From contig SEFA01000018.1 of the NCBI GenBank assembly GCA_004210455.1, forward strand, positions 31,802-95,801: a DNA stretch of 64,000 nt. The letters run 5' to 3'. The notes beneath the pieces are model-generated. The model ran no database searches. It saw nothing but the letters and a program-made list of their open reading frames with translations, and was not told the DNA's origin. Both the position numbers and the translations under genes were made by a program. Shown here piece after piece: positions 9,617 to 17,395 of the stretch (position 1 is its first letter; each line of letters opens with the position of its first letter). The DNA comes from Rubrivivax sp. (GTDB lineage Bacteria; Pseudomonadota; Gammaproteobacteria; Burkholderiales; Burkholderiaceae_C).

Positions 9617-10501
9617 ATGCTGGTTCTCGACGCTGCCGCCACCTCGCGCGCACTGCCGTGGTCTCCTCTCATGGAGGAGATCGCGCTGGTCTGCCGCGAG
9701 CACCGCGACGGCCGGCTCACCTGTCCGCCGCGGCAGGTGCTGCCGCTGCGCCAGGACGGCGTGCTGCTGGTGATGCCCTGCCTGAGCGACACGCTGTCGA
9801 TCACCAAGCTTGTCAGCGTGCATCCGCTCAACGCGGCGCTCGGCCTGCCGACGATCGCGGGGGAGGTCGTCGTGCTGGACAGCCGCACCGGTCAGCGTCT
9901 GGCGGTGCTGGACGGTCCTGCGCTGACTGCACGCCGCACAGCGGCCGTCAGCATGCTGGCGCTGCAGCACCTGATCCGCAAGGCGCCGCGCCGCGCGCTG
10001 GTGGTCGGCGGTGGCGTGCAGGCAAGGGCGCACGTGGAAGCGCTCCAGGCACTGCACCCGCAGGCGACCATCCACGTGCAGGGACATCAGGCCGTGCCAG
10101 GTTTTGTCGAGGAGCTCGGCGTCGAGCCGTTGCCGGCGGAATCCCAGACGCGTCACGACTGGGATGTCATCGTGTGCGCGACGACCAGTCGCGTGCCCGT
10201 GCTGCGTCCTGGTGTCGGCGAAGGCGCGGTGGTGATCGGTGTCGGCGCGTTCCGAGACGACATGGTGGAACTCCCGCAGGAGCTGGTCCGCGGCGCGCAG
10301 ATCTGGGTGGACGACCCGGTCGGTGCGCAGGCCGAGGCGGGTGACCTGATGGCGGCGGGTCGTTTCGAGCCGCAGGACGCGATTGACGACCTCGTGCTGG
10401 GTCAACGTCCTGTCGAAGACGGTCGCACGCGGCTCTTCAAGAGTGTCGGTTGCGCGCGTTGGGACTTGGCGGCTGCCCGTGTGGCTGTGCGCGCCGTCTG
10501 A
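9617..10501 (+). CDS. Ornithine cyclodeaminase / mu-crystallin family reductase
   Basis: The 294-residue protein has the fold signature of the ornithine cyclodeaminase/mu-crystallin family: a TARRTAA segment near 100, a Rossmann nucleotide-binding motif VVGGGVQARAH, the ICATTS segment and a C-terminal FKSVG motif. Several members reduce cyclic ketimines such as pyrroline- or piperideine-2-carboxylate with NAD(P)H. Which substrate is used here is not visible. The reading frame stays open far upstream inside lpdA. The ATG at 9617 is chosen because it starts the family-like N-terminus 35 bases after the lpdA stop, so it may be cotranscribed with lpdA. Confidence 0.82.
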   Translation: MLVLDAAATSRALPWSPLMEEIALVCREHRDGRLTCPPRQVLPLRQDGVLLVMPCLSDTLSITKLVSVHPLNAALGLPTIAGEVVVLDSRTGQRLAVLDGPALTARRTAAVSMLALQHLIRKAPRRALVVGGGVQARAHVEALQALHPQATIHVQGHQAVPGFVEELGVEPLPAESQTRHDWDVIVCATTSRVPVLRPGVGEGAVVIGVGAFRDDMVELPQELVRGAQIWVDDPVGAQAEAGDLMAAGRFEPQDAIDDLVLGQRPVEDGRTRLFKSVGCARWDLAAARVAVRAV

Positions 10502-10538
10502 CCGTCGCCAGTCCCCACGACGCCCACCACGAGTCGGA

Positions 10539-10617
10539 GGCTTGCGGGGCCAGGGGGCCGGCCCGATTTGTGGAGCCTGCGAGACGTATGAGGGCCGGCC
10601 CCCTGGCCCCGCAAGCC
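10539..10617. repeat. 26-bp perfect inverted repeat between convergent genes
   Basis: Two 26-base arms (10539-10564 and 10592-10617) are exact reverse complements separated by 27 bases. Each arm contains GGGGCCAGGGGGCCGGCCC or its complement. It lies between the convergent reductase and HDOD genes and begins only 37 bases after the reductase stop. The structure could end transcription from both sides, but neither side has a U-tract, so a repetitive element or Rho-assisted stop is equally possible. The arms do not resemble the palindromic families in the second half of the window. Confidence 0.7.
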
Positions 10618-10621
10618 GAAC

Positions 10622-11488
10622 TCAGGCCTCGTCCAGCAGCGGACGCAGCGCGTCGTCCCACTGTTCGAGCTCGTCTTCGGACAGGTGCAGCCAGTCCAGC
10701 GCGGCTTCGCGATTGGCGGCCCAATCCACGTCCTCATCCAATCCCTCGTGCTGGCGCATCAGGTGCTCGGCGATCAGGCCTGCGGCGATCAGCGAGCGGA
10801 TTTCCGGCTCGATGCTCTCGTCCTTCAGCGCTTCGAAGTCGTGATGCAGCCGGATGGCCGTCATCAGTTCCGGGGCCAGATGCCAGACCTTGATCACCAG
10901 CGCGCCGACGACGGCGTGGTCGGTGCGGTGGTTGGCGTTCTCCGTCGCGATGAACGGGCGGTCGATGCGGGCGCCGGCTTCCACCATGGTGGCGCCGTAG
11001 CCGCGCACGCTCTGCAGCAGCACGGGCATGCCGACGTGGCAGAACAGCCCATAGCTTTGCGCCAGGTCGACGCGCATGCCGGGCAACTGGCCGGCGATGA
11101 AGCCCATCGCGACCGCGCGTTTGGTCGAACGTTGCCAGAAGCGCAGCAGGTGCGGGCTGTTGACCGGGATTGCGTGACGGACCAGGAAGGCCTGCATCAG
11201 CGCAACACTCTCGTCCAGGCCCAGGCGGTACATGGCCTGGCCGACGGTCGTACAGGGCACATGGCCTGCCACAAGATGCAACGGACTGTTGGCCACGCGC
11301 AGCAGCGTCGCGGACATCGCCACGTCGGCGGCGGCGACGCGGCCGACCTCGTTGAGATCGGGTTGAGGCAACGCCATCGCCGCGCGCAGGCGCTGCAGCA
11401 GCTCGGGGCAGGGCGGAATCTGGATCTGGCGCAACGGGCCGTTGGCGCGGGCCTGATCGAGTTCCTGACGGATGGCTTGGGTCTTCAT
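10622..11488 (-). CDS. HDOD domain protein
   Basis: A 288-residue single-domain HDOD protein, a family related to HD phosphohydrolases but lacking their metal-binding residues and often linked to signalling. Visible family features are the N-terminal PP-CPEL-LR segment, DVAMSATLLRVANSP (a hallmark of HDOD proteins), the LGLDE helix, the LFCHVGMPVL region and the TDHAVVGALVIKVWHL helix with an LHHDFEAL continuation. No output domain such as GGDEF or a kinase is fused. It reads leftward and ends next to the long inverted repeat. Neighbouring lapG-lapD-like genes hint at a shared role in surface or c-di-GMP physiology, but that is only proximity. Confidence 0.85.
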   Translation of the reverse strand: MKTQAIRQELDQARANGPLRQIQIPPCPELLQRLRAAMALPQPDLNEVGRVAAADVAMSATLLRVANSPLHLVAGHVPCTTVGQAMYRLGLDESVALMQAFLVRHAIPVNSPHLLRFWQRSTKRAVAMGFIAGQLPGMRVDLAQSYGLFCHVGMPVLLQSVRGYGATMVEAGARIDRPFIATENANHRTDHAVVGALVIKVWHLAPELMTAIRLHHDFEALKDESIEPEIRSLIAAGLIAEHLMRQHEGLDEDVDWAANREAALDWLHLSEDELEQWDDALRPLLDEA

Positions 11489-11636
11489 GTGAGCGACGGA
11501 TTATCCCGGCGCTCTCCGACCTGGGTCTTGAAGGGGGTGCGGCAAATTGCCGCTTGTCCGCAGGCGTGTTTCGGGGCGCGCCTGGTCTATCGCACTTCGC
11601 CCGGCGCGGGGCGCCGGGGCAGCTACATTGCAGCGC

Positions 11637-12332
11637 ATGTCACGTTTCGTCACTCGCACAGCGTCGCGCGCTGGCCGGACAATCCGGCCGGCGCAACGGG
11701 CATTGGCGGTGATGGCGTGCGTGGCGGGCCTGTGGTCCGCGCTGGCCTGGGGTTGGGACCGCGACAAGCTGACCGAGTCCGCGGCGAAGTTGTCGCCGAA
11801 GACGCAGGCGTCGGTAAGGTCCATGATCCAGATGGCCGACCGCGCCGCGGCGATGCCCGAGGAGCGCGACCGGCTCGCGACGGTCAACAGTTTCTTCAAC
11901 CAGCGGGTGGCGTTCAAGGACGACATCGACGTGTGGGGCCAGATCGACTACTGGGCCACGCCGCTGGAGCTGCTGGACAAGGGGGCGGGCGACTGCGAGG
12001 ACTACGCCATCGCGAAGTACATGAGTCTGCTGAGCGCCGGCGTGCCGCAGGCCAAGTTGCGGATGGTGTACGTGAGGGCGCAGTTCCAGGGCCGGCCCCA
12101 GGCGCACATGGTCCTGGCCTACTATGCGCAGCCGGAGGCGGAGCCCTTGATTCTGGACAATATCAACCCGGAGATCCGCCCCGCGTCGCTGAGGCCCGAC
12201 CTGACCCCCGTGTTCAGCTTCAACGGCGAGGGCTTGTGGAGCGGCGTCGGAGGGACGACGGCGGGCAATCCGCTGGTGCGGCTGTCGCTGTGGCGCGACC
12301 TGCTGGCGAAGGCGAAGGCGGAGGGCTTCTGA
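11637..12332 (+). CDS. lapG: LapG-type periplasmic transglutaminase-like cysteine protease
   Basis: The 231-residue protein begins with a signal-anchor or signal peptide (about 18-38). It then has the bacterial transglutaminase-like cysteine proteinase domain with the catalytic triad in recognisable contexts: C120 in GDCEDYA, H157 in QAHMVLAY and D174 in ILDNINP. LapG proteases cleave the N-terminus of large surface adhesins when c-di-GMP is low, releasing cells from biofilm. The next gene encodes the LapD-like receptor that holds LapG inactive, which supports the assignment. The ATG at 11637 is chosen because the longer frame only adds an Arg/Ala-rich stretch before the signal sequence. No adhesin gene is in the window. 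Confidence 0.87.
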   Translation: MSRFVTRTASRAGRTIRPAQRALAVMACVAGLWSALAWGWDRDKLTESAAKLSPKTQASVRSMIQMADRAAAMPEERDRLATVNSFFNQRVAFKDDIDVWGQIDYWATPLELLDKGAGDCEDYAIAKYMSLLSAGVPQAKLRMVYVRAQFQGRPQAHMVLAYYAQPEAEPLILDNINPEIRPASLRPDLTPVFSFNGEGLWSGVGGTTAGNPLVRLSLWRDLLAKAKAEGF

Positions 12333-12354
12333 TGGGCGACGGAGAATTCACGAC

Positions 12355-14283
12355 ATGTCCCTGATAAGACAAATCTGGTGGCTGGTCCTGGGCGCGGTGC
12401 TGGCGTCGGCGTTGGGAGGCGTCGCGGTGAGCACCTGGTCGTTGCGGGAGTTGTTGCAGACACAGGCGCAACTGAAGAACGCCGACAACGCCAACGCGCT
12501 GGCGCTGGCGCTGTCGCAGCAGAAGGGCGATGCGGAGCTGATGTCGCTGCTGATCTCGGCGCAATTCGACGCGGGCGCCTATGAGAGCGTGCGCTGGCGC
12601 GACGGCAGCGGCAAACCGGTGTTCGAGCGGCATCTGGAGACGCCGCAGACCTCGCACGCGCCGCGCTGGTTCGTGGCGCTGCTCCGGCTGGACGTGGCGC
12701 CGGGTGTGGCCAAGGTGTCGGACGGCTGGAAGGCCGCTGGCGAGATCGAGCTGCGCGGCCAGACCGGCTACGTGCACGAGGCGCTGTGGCGCGCGACGGT
12801 CAGCACGGCCCTGTGGCTGCTGGCCGTGGGCCTGGCGACGGGCGTGGCTGCGGCGGCGGTGCTGGCGCGGTTGCGCCGGCCGTTGGACACGGCGGTGCGG
12901 CAGGCCGAGGGCGTTTCGCAAGGTCGCTTCGAGACCGTGCTGGAGCCGCGCGTGCCGGAGATGCGCAAGCTGACGAGCGCGATGAACACGATGGTGCTGC
13001 GCACACGGCAGATGTTCGAGGCCCAGGCTGAACAGCTGCGCACGCTGCATCACCAGCTGCTGTGCGACGAACTCACGGGACTGTCGCACCGGCGGCAGTT
13101 CGTGGCGGAACTGAATTCGGCGCTGGAGCGCGACGACGGTCCGTTGCGCGCGGGGCTGGTGTTGCTTCGTCTGCGGGATCTGCAGGGCCTGAACCAGCGC
13201 CTCGGGCACGGCGCGACGGACCAGGCGCTGATGGCGATCGCGCAGGCGCTGCGCGTGTATCCGGAGCAGGTGCGGGGCTGCCTCGCGGGGCGGCTGAACG
13301 GCTCGGACTTCGCGCTGTGGCTGCCGGCGCCGAACGTGGTCGGCGATACCGCGCAGGCGCTGGCCGACGCCTTGCGGGCCGGCCTGCAGAACCTGGGGCC
13401 GGGCGTCGGCGTCGCGCTGGGCGCGGTCGAGCTGATGCGCGACCAGCCGATGAGCGCGTGGTTCGCCGCGGCCGACGCAGCGCTGGCCAAGGCCGAGCAG
13501 GGCGAAGGCGTCGTGCTGGAGCTGCGCGAGGCGCCGCCGTCGGACGAGGTGGCGCAGGGCGAGCGCGCGTGGCGCGCGCTGATCTCCGATGCGCTGGCGC
13601 ATCAACGCAGCCGGCTGCTGGAGTTCCCGCTGATCGGGCGCGAGCGTCAGGTCTTGCATCTGGAATGTCCGCTGCAGCTGAAGCTGAACCCGGTCGGCGA
13701 ATTCGAGCCGGCCGCGCGCTGGCTGCCATTGGCGTTGCGCCATCGACTGAGTGCCGAGGCTGACTTGCAAGCCCTGGCGCTGGCGCTGCAGGCGACGCAA
13801 CGGGACTCGCGGATGCGTTGCGTCAACGTGGCGCCGGCGTCGCTCAACGACGGCAGCTTCATCGCCCGCGCCCGCGAACTGGTGCAGGCGGCGCCGGCCG
13901 CCGCGCGGCGGCAGATCGGATTGGAAGTGGCGGAGCCGGCGGCAGCGCAGCACTTCGAGGCGCTGCAGGAACTCGGTCGTCAACTGCGTCCCTTCGGCGT
14001 GCAGCTCGGCCTCGAACACGCGGGCGCCGGACTGGCTCAAATCGATCGTCTTTTCCAGGCCGGACTGGACTACGTGAAGCTCGACAGCTCGGTGGTCAGC
14101 GGCGTCTCGGCGGACGTGGGCCGCGCGGCCTTCGTGCGCAGCCTGGTGGTCATGCTGCGCAGCCTCTCTCTGAAGGTCTATGCGGAGGGCGTCACCGATG
14201 CGCTCGACGCACAGGCGCTGTGGGACTGCGAACTCGACGGCATCACCGGGCCGTGGGCCTCGGCACAGGAAATCAAGCCCTGA
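12355..14283 (+). CDS. lapD: LapD-like c-di-GMP receptor with degenerate GGDEF and EAL domains
   Basis: The 642-residue inner-membrane protein has a membrane helix (about 7-28), a periplasmic LapD/MoxY-type sensor domain (about 29-145), a second helix (about 146-172), a HAMP-like linker, a GGDEF domain (about 225-390) and an EAL domain (about 400-640). The GGDEF signature reads NGSDF (315-319) and the EAL signature LEC (436-438), so both catalytic activities are probably lost, as in LapD, where the EAL domain only binds c-di-GMP. It would transmit cytoplasmic c-di-GMP status to LapG in the periplasm. It starts 22 bases after lapG. Confidence 0.87.
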   Translation: MSLIRQIWWLVLGAVLASALGGVAVSTWSLRELLQTQAQLKNADNANALALALSQQKGDAELMSLLISAQFDAGAYESVRWRDGSGKPVFERHLETPQTSHAPRWFVALLRLDVAPGVAKVSDGWKAAGEIELRGQTGYVHEALWRATVSTALWLLAVGLATGVAAAAVLARLRRPLDTAVRQAEGVSQGRFETVLEPRVPEMRKLTSAMNTMVLRTRQMFEAQAEQLRTLHHQLLCDELTGLSHRRQFVAELNSALERDDGPLRAGLVLLRLRDLQGLNQRLGHGATDQALMAIAQALRVYPEQVRGCLAGRLNGSDFALWLPAPNVVGDTAQALADALRAGLQNLGPGVGVALGAVELMRDQPMSAWFAAADAALAKAEQGEGVVLELREAPPSDEVAQGERAWRALISDALAHQRSRLLEFPLIGRERQVLHLECPLQLKLNPVGEFEPAARWLPLALRHRLSAEADLQALALALQATQRDSRMRCVNVAPASLNDGSFIARARELVQAAPAAARRQIGLEVAEPAAAQHFEALQELGRQLRPFGVQLGLEHAGAGLAQIDRLFQAGLDYVKLDSSVVSGVSADVGRAAFVRSLVVMLRSLSLKVYAEGVTDALDAQALWDCELDGITGPWASAQEIKP

Positions 14284-14303
14284 CTCATCCAAGTCGGTGA
14301 ATC

Positions 14304-14321
14304 GCTTGACCGCCGTCAAGC
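14304..14321. promoter_or_regulatory. Short palindrome between lapD-like gene and toxin-antitoxin pair
   Basis: GCTTGACCGCCGTCAAGC is a perfect 7-bp inverted repeat with a 4-base loop, 20 bases after the lapD-like stop and 70 bases before the antitoxin start. It could be a weak terminator hairpin, although no U-run follows. It could also be an operator: its core TTGAC-N4-GTCAA has the geometry of CRP/FNR-type sites. Autoregulation by the antitoxin is another possibility. Confidence 0.35.
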
Positions 14322-14391
14322 ACTCTTGCAAAGCGTTTTGAAGCTCTGAGAATCCGCGCCTTCCTCTTGTTTTTGAAAGAGCAGGCGCAGA

Positions 14392-14724
14392 ATGTCCGCA
14401 CTCCTAAAGCCCCTCGAACTCTTCATGCCCCGCGTCGATTTCAACGTTCAGATCGATGAACAACTAAAGGCCCGCGTTGAGACGCTGGCCGCCTCGATCT
14501 GCGTGGACATGAACGAACTCGTCGAACACTTGGTCAAGCGCTGGGTCGAGCGCACGGCGCCCGAGGAGCCCGATGTGACGATGGAAGAGGTGTTGCAGGA
14601 GCGACGTCTCGACAACGGCGTCAAGGCATCACTGCGTGGAGATCTGGTCCCTGACGAAGAGATCGAGGCCGAGCACGCGCAGATGATGGCCGAGATCCGC
14701 GGTCGTCAAGGGAGTGTCGGGTGA
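14392..14724 (+). CDS. Antitoxin-like protein of a ParE-type toxin-antitoxin pair
   Basis: A 110-residue acidic protein. The central segment (VDFNVQIDEQLKARVETLAA and the following DMNELVEHLVKRWVE) looks like a ribbon-helix-helix DNA-binding domain. The C-terminal half is rich in Glu/Asp, as expected for an antitoxin tail that wraps the toxin. An AGCAGG ribosome binding site supports the ATG at 14392 over an internal ATG at 14425. Its stop overlaps the GTG start of the toxin gene. I do not recognise a close named family. Confidence 0.68.
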   Translation: MSALLKPLELFMPRVDFNVQIDEQLKARVETLAASICVDMNELVEHLVKRWVERTAPEEPDVTMEEVLQERRLDNGVKASLRGDLVPDEEIEAEHAQMMAEIRGRQGSVG

Positions 14725-15005
14725 GGGCCCGGTGGACCCGCGAAGCCCGAGCCCAACTCAAGCATCAAGTCCACTACCTTGCGGAACGCAATCGACAGGC
14801 AGCCGATCGGCTCTACCTGGACGCGCACGCAGCTGCGGACCTGATAGCTCGACATCCAGAGTTCGGCCGACCTATTGACCCTCGCGTGCGGGAGTGGGGG
14901 ATTGGCAGGGAAAAGCGCTACCTCCTACGCTACGTTCCCAAGGCCCTGGTCGTAGACATCGTGGAGTTCTGGCACACGGCTCAAGAGCGGTCGTTGCCAG
15001 CATGA
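14721..15005 (+). CDS. RelE/ParE superfamily toxin
   Basis: A 94-residue basic protein beginning at a GTG inside the GTGA overlap with the antitoxin gene. Its layout is typical of ParE: an N-terminal strand and helix (WTREARAQLKHQVHYLAERN), a long helix containing RLYLDAHAAADLIARHPEFGRP, then the strands VREWGI, KRYLLRYVPK and VVDIVEFWHTAQ. ParE relatives poison DNA gyrase, whereas RelE relatives cleave mRNA on ribosomes. The FGRP-R...LLRY pattern favours ParE, but the target is not proven. Confidence 0.8.
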   Translation: MRARWTREARAQLKHQVHYLAERNRQAADRLYLDAHAAADLIARHPEFGRPIDPRVREWGIGREKRYLLRYVPKALVVDIVEFWHTAQERSLPA

Positions 15006-15018
15006 GCACGGAGCGCAA

Positions 15019-15567
15019 TCAGTCGATATCCGCCGTATGCAACGGATACCCGTTGCCGCTGCGGCGGTCTTCGAAGAAGCGCTGCAGCGCTTCGCGGATC
15101 GTGTGGAAGGCGATCTCGTCCCACGGCACTTCGTGCTCGTGGAACAGCCTGGCCTCGAGGGTTTCCGGACCCGGGTCGAATTCCGGGCTCAGCAGCTTCG
15201 CGCGGTAGAAGGTGTGGACCTGCCCCACGCGGACCACGTTCATCACGCAGTACAGGTTCTGCAGCGCGATCTGCGCGCCGGCCTCTTCGACCGTCTCGCG
15301 CGCCGCGCCTTCGGCGAGCGTCTCGCCGAGTTCCATGAAGCCCGCCGGCAGCGTCCACTTGCCCCGCCGCGGCTCGATCGCGCGCTTGCACAGCAGCACC
15401 TGATCGCCCCACACCGGCAAGGTCCCCACGACGTTCAGCGGATTCTCGTAATGGATCGCGCCGCACGCGGTGCAGGTCGCGCGCTCCCGGTTGTCGTCAG
15501 CCGGGATGCGGTAGTCGATCTGGCCGCCGCAGGTGGGGCAATGCTGGAAGCGCCGCGCTTGGAACAT
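15019..15567 (-). CDS. Nudix hydrolase with N-terminal zinc ribbon
   Basis: The 182-residue protein starts with a four-cysteine zinc ribbon (C10, C13, C32, C35) followed by a Nudix domain. Its Nudix box GFMELGETLAEGAARE then TVEEAGA (about 76-98) fits GX5EX7REUXEEXGU. Proteins of this type hydrolyse nucleoside-diphosphate derivatives, and NADH pyrophosphatase-like activity is possible because of the zinc ribbon, but the specific substrate is unclear. The ATG at 15567 is preferred to an in-frame start at 15621, which would overlap the divergent maiA start. Confidence 0.85.
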   Translation of the reverse strand: MFQARRFQHCPTCGGQIDYRIPADDNRERATCTACGAIHYENPLNVVGTLPVWGDQVLLCKRAIEPRRGKWTLPAGFMELGETLAEGAARETVEEAGAQIALQNLYCVMNVVRVGQVHTFYRAKLLSPEFDPGPETLEARLFHEHEVPWDEIAFHTIREALQRFFEDRRSGNGYPLHTADID

Positions 15568-15619
15568 GGGCCGCAGTGTACCGGCCTCCATCGCCGACCC
15601 CGTGGCATCATCGTCGGCC

Positions 15620-16258
15620 ATGGAGCTCTACAACTACTTCCGTTCGTCCGCCTCCTACCGCGTCCGCATCGCGATGGCGCTCAAGGGCCTGGACTTCGAT
15701 TACAAGCCGGTCCACCTCGCGAAGAACGAGCAGTTCAACGAGTCCTACGCCGCCGTCTCCGCGTCGCGTCTGGTCCCGTTGCTCAAGGACGGCGACGCGC
15801 TCGTCACGCAGTCGATGGCGATCATCGAGTACCTCGACGAGACGCATCCCGAGCCGCCCCTGCTGCCCGGCGACGCGTTGAGCCGCGCCTACATCCGCGC
15901 GCTGTCGCAGGACATCGCCTGCGAGATCCATCCGCTGAACAACCTGCGCGTGCTGCGCTACCTGGTGAAGGACCTGGGCGTCGGCGACGACAACAAGACC
16001 CGCTGGATCCACCACTGGGTCGAGAGCGGGCTGGCGGTCGTCGAGCAGCGCTTGAAGGCAGAAGGACGTTCGGGCCGCTTCTGCGTCGGCGACACGCCGA
16101 CGATGGCCGATTGCGTGCTCGTGCCGCAGATCTTCAACGCGCAGCGCTTCGACAGCCGGCTCGATCACGTGCCGACGGTCATGAGGATCTTCGAGCAGTG
16201 CATGGCGCTCGACGCCTTCAGCAAGACGCAGCCGAGCGCCTGTCCCGATGCGGAATGA
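15620..16258 (+). CDS. maiA: Maleylacetoacetate isomerase (zeta-class glutathione transferase)
   Basis: A 212-residue two-domain glutathione-transferase fold. The zeta-class signature SSASYRVRIA (9-18) supplies the catalytic serine loop. QSMAIIEYLDE marks the glutathione-binding region, and DIACEIHPLNNLRVLRYL and TPTMADCVLVPQIFNAQRF are characteristic of the C-terminal domain. The enzyme converts maleylacetoacetate to fumarylacetoacetate in tyrosine/homogentisate degradation, or maleylpyruvate in gentisate degradation. No other gene of either pathway lies nearby. Its last 11 bases overlap pgeF. Confidence 0.93.
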   Translation: MELYNYFRSSASYRVRIAMALKGLDFDYKPVHLAKNEQFNESYAAVSASRLVPLLKDGDALVTQSMAIIEYLDETHPEPPLLPGDALSRAYIRALSQDIACEIHPLNNLRVLRYLVKDLGVGDDNKTRWIHHWVESGLAVVEQRLKAEGRSGRFCVGDTPTMADCVLVPQIFNAQRFDSRLDHVPTVMRIFEQCMALDAFSKTQPSACPDAE

Positions 16259-17048
16259 GGACTGGCTGAGGCCGTCATGGACTGCGTCGCATGTTGACGC
16301 CTTCATGACCACGCGTGCCGGCGGCGTCAGCGGCGGCCCGCAGGCGCCGGACGATCAACGCGGATTGACGAGCCTCAACCTCGGGCGCTCCGTCGGTGAC
16401 GACCCCGCCCATGTGGTCGAGAACCGCCGGCGCGTCGCCGCCGCGATCGGCGGTCATCCCGTCTTCCTGAAGCAGGTGCATGGCACGACCGTGTTGCGGC
16501 TGCGCGCCGAGCACGCGCTTCCCGATGCCGATCCCGAGCCGGCGGACGCGGCGATCAGCACCGATCCAGCGCTCGCCTGCGCGGTGATGGTCGCGGACTG
16601 CCTGCCCGTGCTGTTCGCCGGCCCGGGCGTGGTCGGCGCCGCGCACGCGGGCTGGCGGGGACTTGCGGGCGGCGTGCTCGAGAACACCGTCGCCGCGATG
16701 TGCGACGCGGCGCGCTGCGAGCCTCACGACATCAGCGCGTGGATGGGCGCCTGCATCGGACCGGATCAGTTCGAAGTCGGCGCCGACGTGCTTGCAGCCT
16801 TCGGTGCCGAGCCGCTGCATCAGGATCAACCGATGTTCCGTTTCCAACGGAACGAACAAGGCGAGGCGCGCTGGCGCGCCGATCTCTACGGCCTCGCCCG
16901 GCGCCGGCTGGAAGCGCACGGCATCGCGGCCGTCAGCGGCGGCGGCTGGTGCACGCTCAGCGAGCCGTCACGGTTCTTTTCGTTCCGACACGAGCGCGTC
17001 GACGGACGGCGCAGCGGGCGCATGGCCGCCGTCATCCGGTTGCGCTGA
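16248..17048 (+). CDS. pgeF: Peptidoglycan editing factor PgeF (YfiH/laccase-domain family)
   Basis: A 266-residue protein with the conserved metal/active-site residues of the YfiH (DUF152) family: His in LKQVHGT, Cys in MVADCLPVLF and His in AAHAGWRGLAGG. Members were first called polyphenol oxidases or laccases and are now linked to removing misincorporated amino acids from peptidoglycan precursors. It overlaps maiA at its start. At its 3-prime end it overlaps the oppositely oriented small membrane-protein gene by about 80 bases. Confidence 0.92.
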   Translation: MRNEDWLRPSWTASHVDAFMTTRAGGVSGGPQAPDDQRGLTSLNLGRSVGDDPAHVVENRRRVAAAIGGHPVFLKQVHGTTVLRLRAEHALPDADPEPADAAISTDPALACAVMVADCLPVLFAGPGVVGAAHAGWRGLAGGVLENTVAAMCDAARCEPHDISAWMGACIGPDQFEVGADVLAAFGAEPLHQDQPMFRFQRNEQGEARWRADLYGLARRRLEAHGIAAVSGGGWCTLSEPSRFFSFRHERVDGRRSGRMAAVIRLR

Positions 17049-17237
17049 CGCCTCCGCCCGCCGGCGCGCGGCGCGCCGCCCGGGCGTGCCCATCAGGTAC
17101 ATGACGATCGATAGCGGTACCACGCCGTAGAGCACGAAGGTGATGAGCGCGCCCAGCACCGTGCCCTGCGTGCTGAAGGCCTCGACGATCGCCATCATCA
17201 GCACCACATACATCCACGCGATGGCCACCAGATACAT
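16968..17237 (-). CDS. Small membrane protein of unknown function
   Basis: An 89-residue protein with two hydrophobic helices (about 3-22 and 29-47) followed by an Arg-rich segment (GRRAARRRAEA) and a Pro/Asp-rich tail, so it is probably an inner-membrane protein with a cytoplasmic C-terminus. The ATG at 17237 is used; a TTG one codon upstream is less likely. Its 3-prime end overlaps the end of pgeF on the other strand. The hydrophobic pattern and its place divergent from phaC support a real gene, but I recognise no family. Confidence 0.65.
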   Translation of the reverse strand: MYLVAIAWMYVVLMMAIVEAFSTQGTVLGALITFVLYGVVPLSIVMYLMGTPGRRAARRRAEASAQPDDGGHAPAAPSVDALVSERKEP

Positions 17238-17395
17238 CAACGATTTCCTCGGGTCTTCGCGACAGCAGCGTCACGCGGGGGTAAGCTGATCGAGCTACAA
17301 AGCGCCTGAGCATATGCGAAGCCTCCCCGTCGATCCGCATCTTCCGCGTGACCGGCTGTGGCAAGCTTCTTGCACAGGTCGGCAAGAGGAGACAC

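Noticed and set aside
3090..9653. A 2187-codon open frame on the minus strand across the pyruvate dehydrogenase operon
   Set aside because: It is a shadow of aceE-aceF-lpdA caused by high GC; its sequence is low-complexity Arg/His/Asp/Gly-rich and has no domain, while the plus-strand genes have full motifs.
12220..14331. A 703-codon minus-strand frame opposite the lapD-like gene
   Set aside because: Gln/Arg/His-rich shadow with no recognisable fold; the plus strand encodes complete LapD domains.
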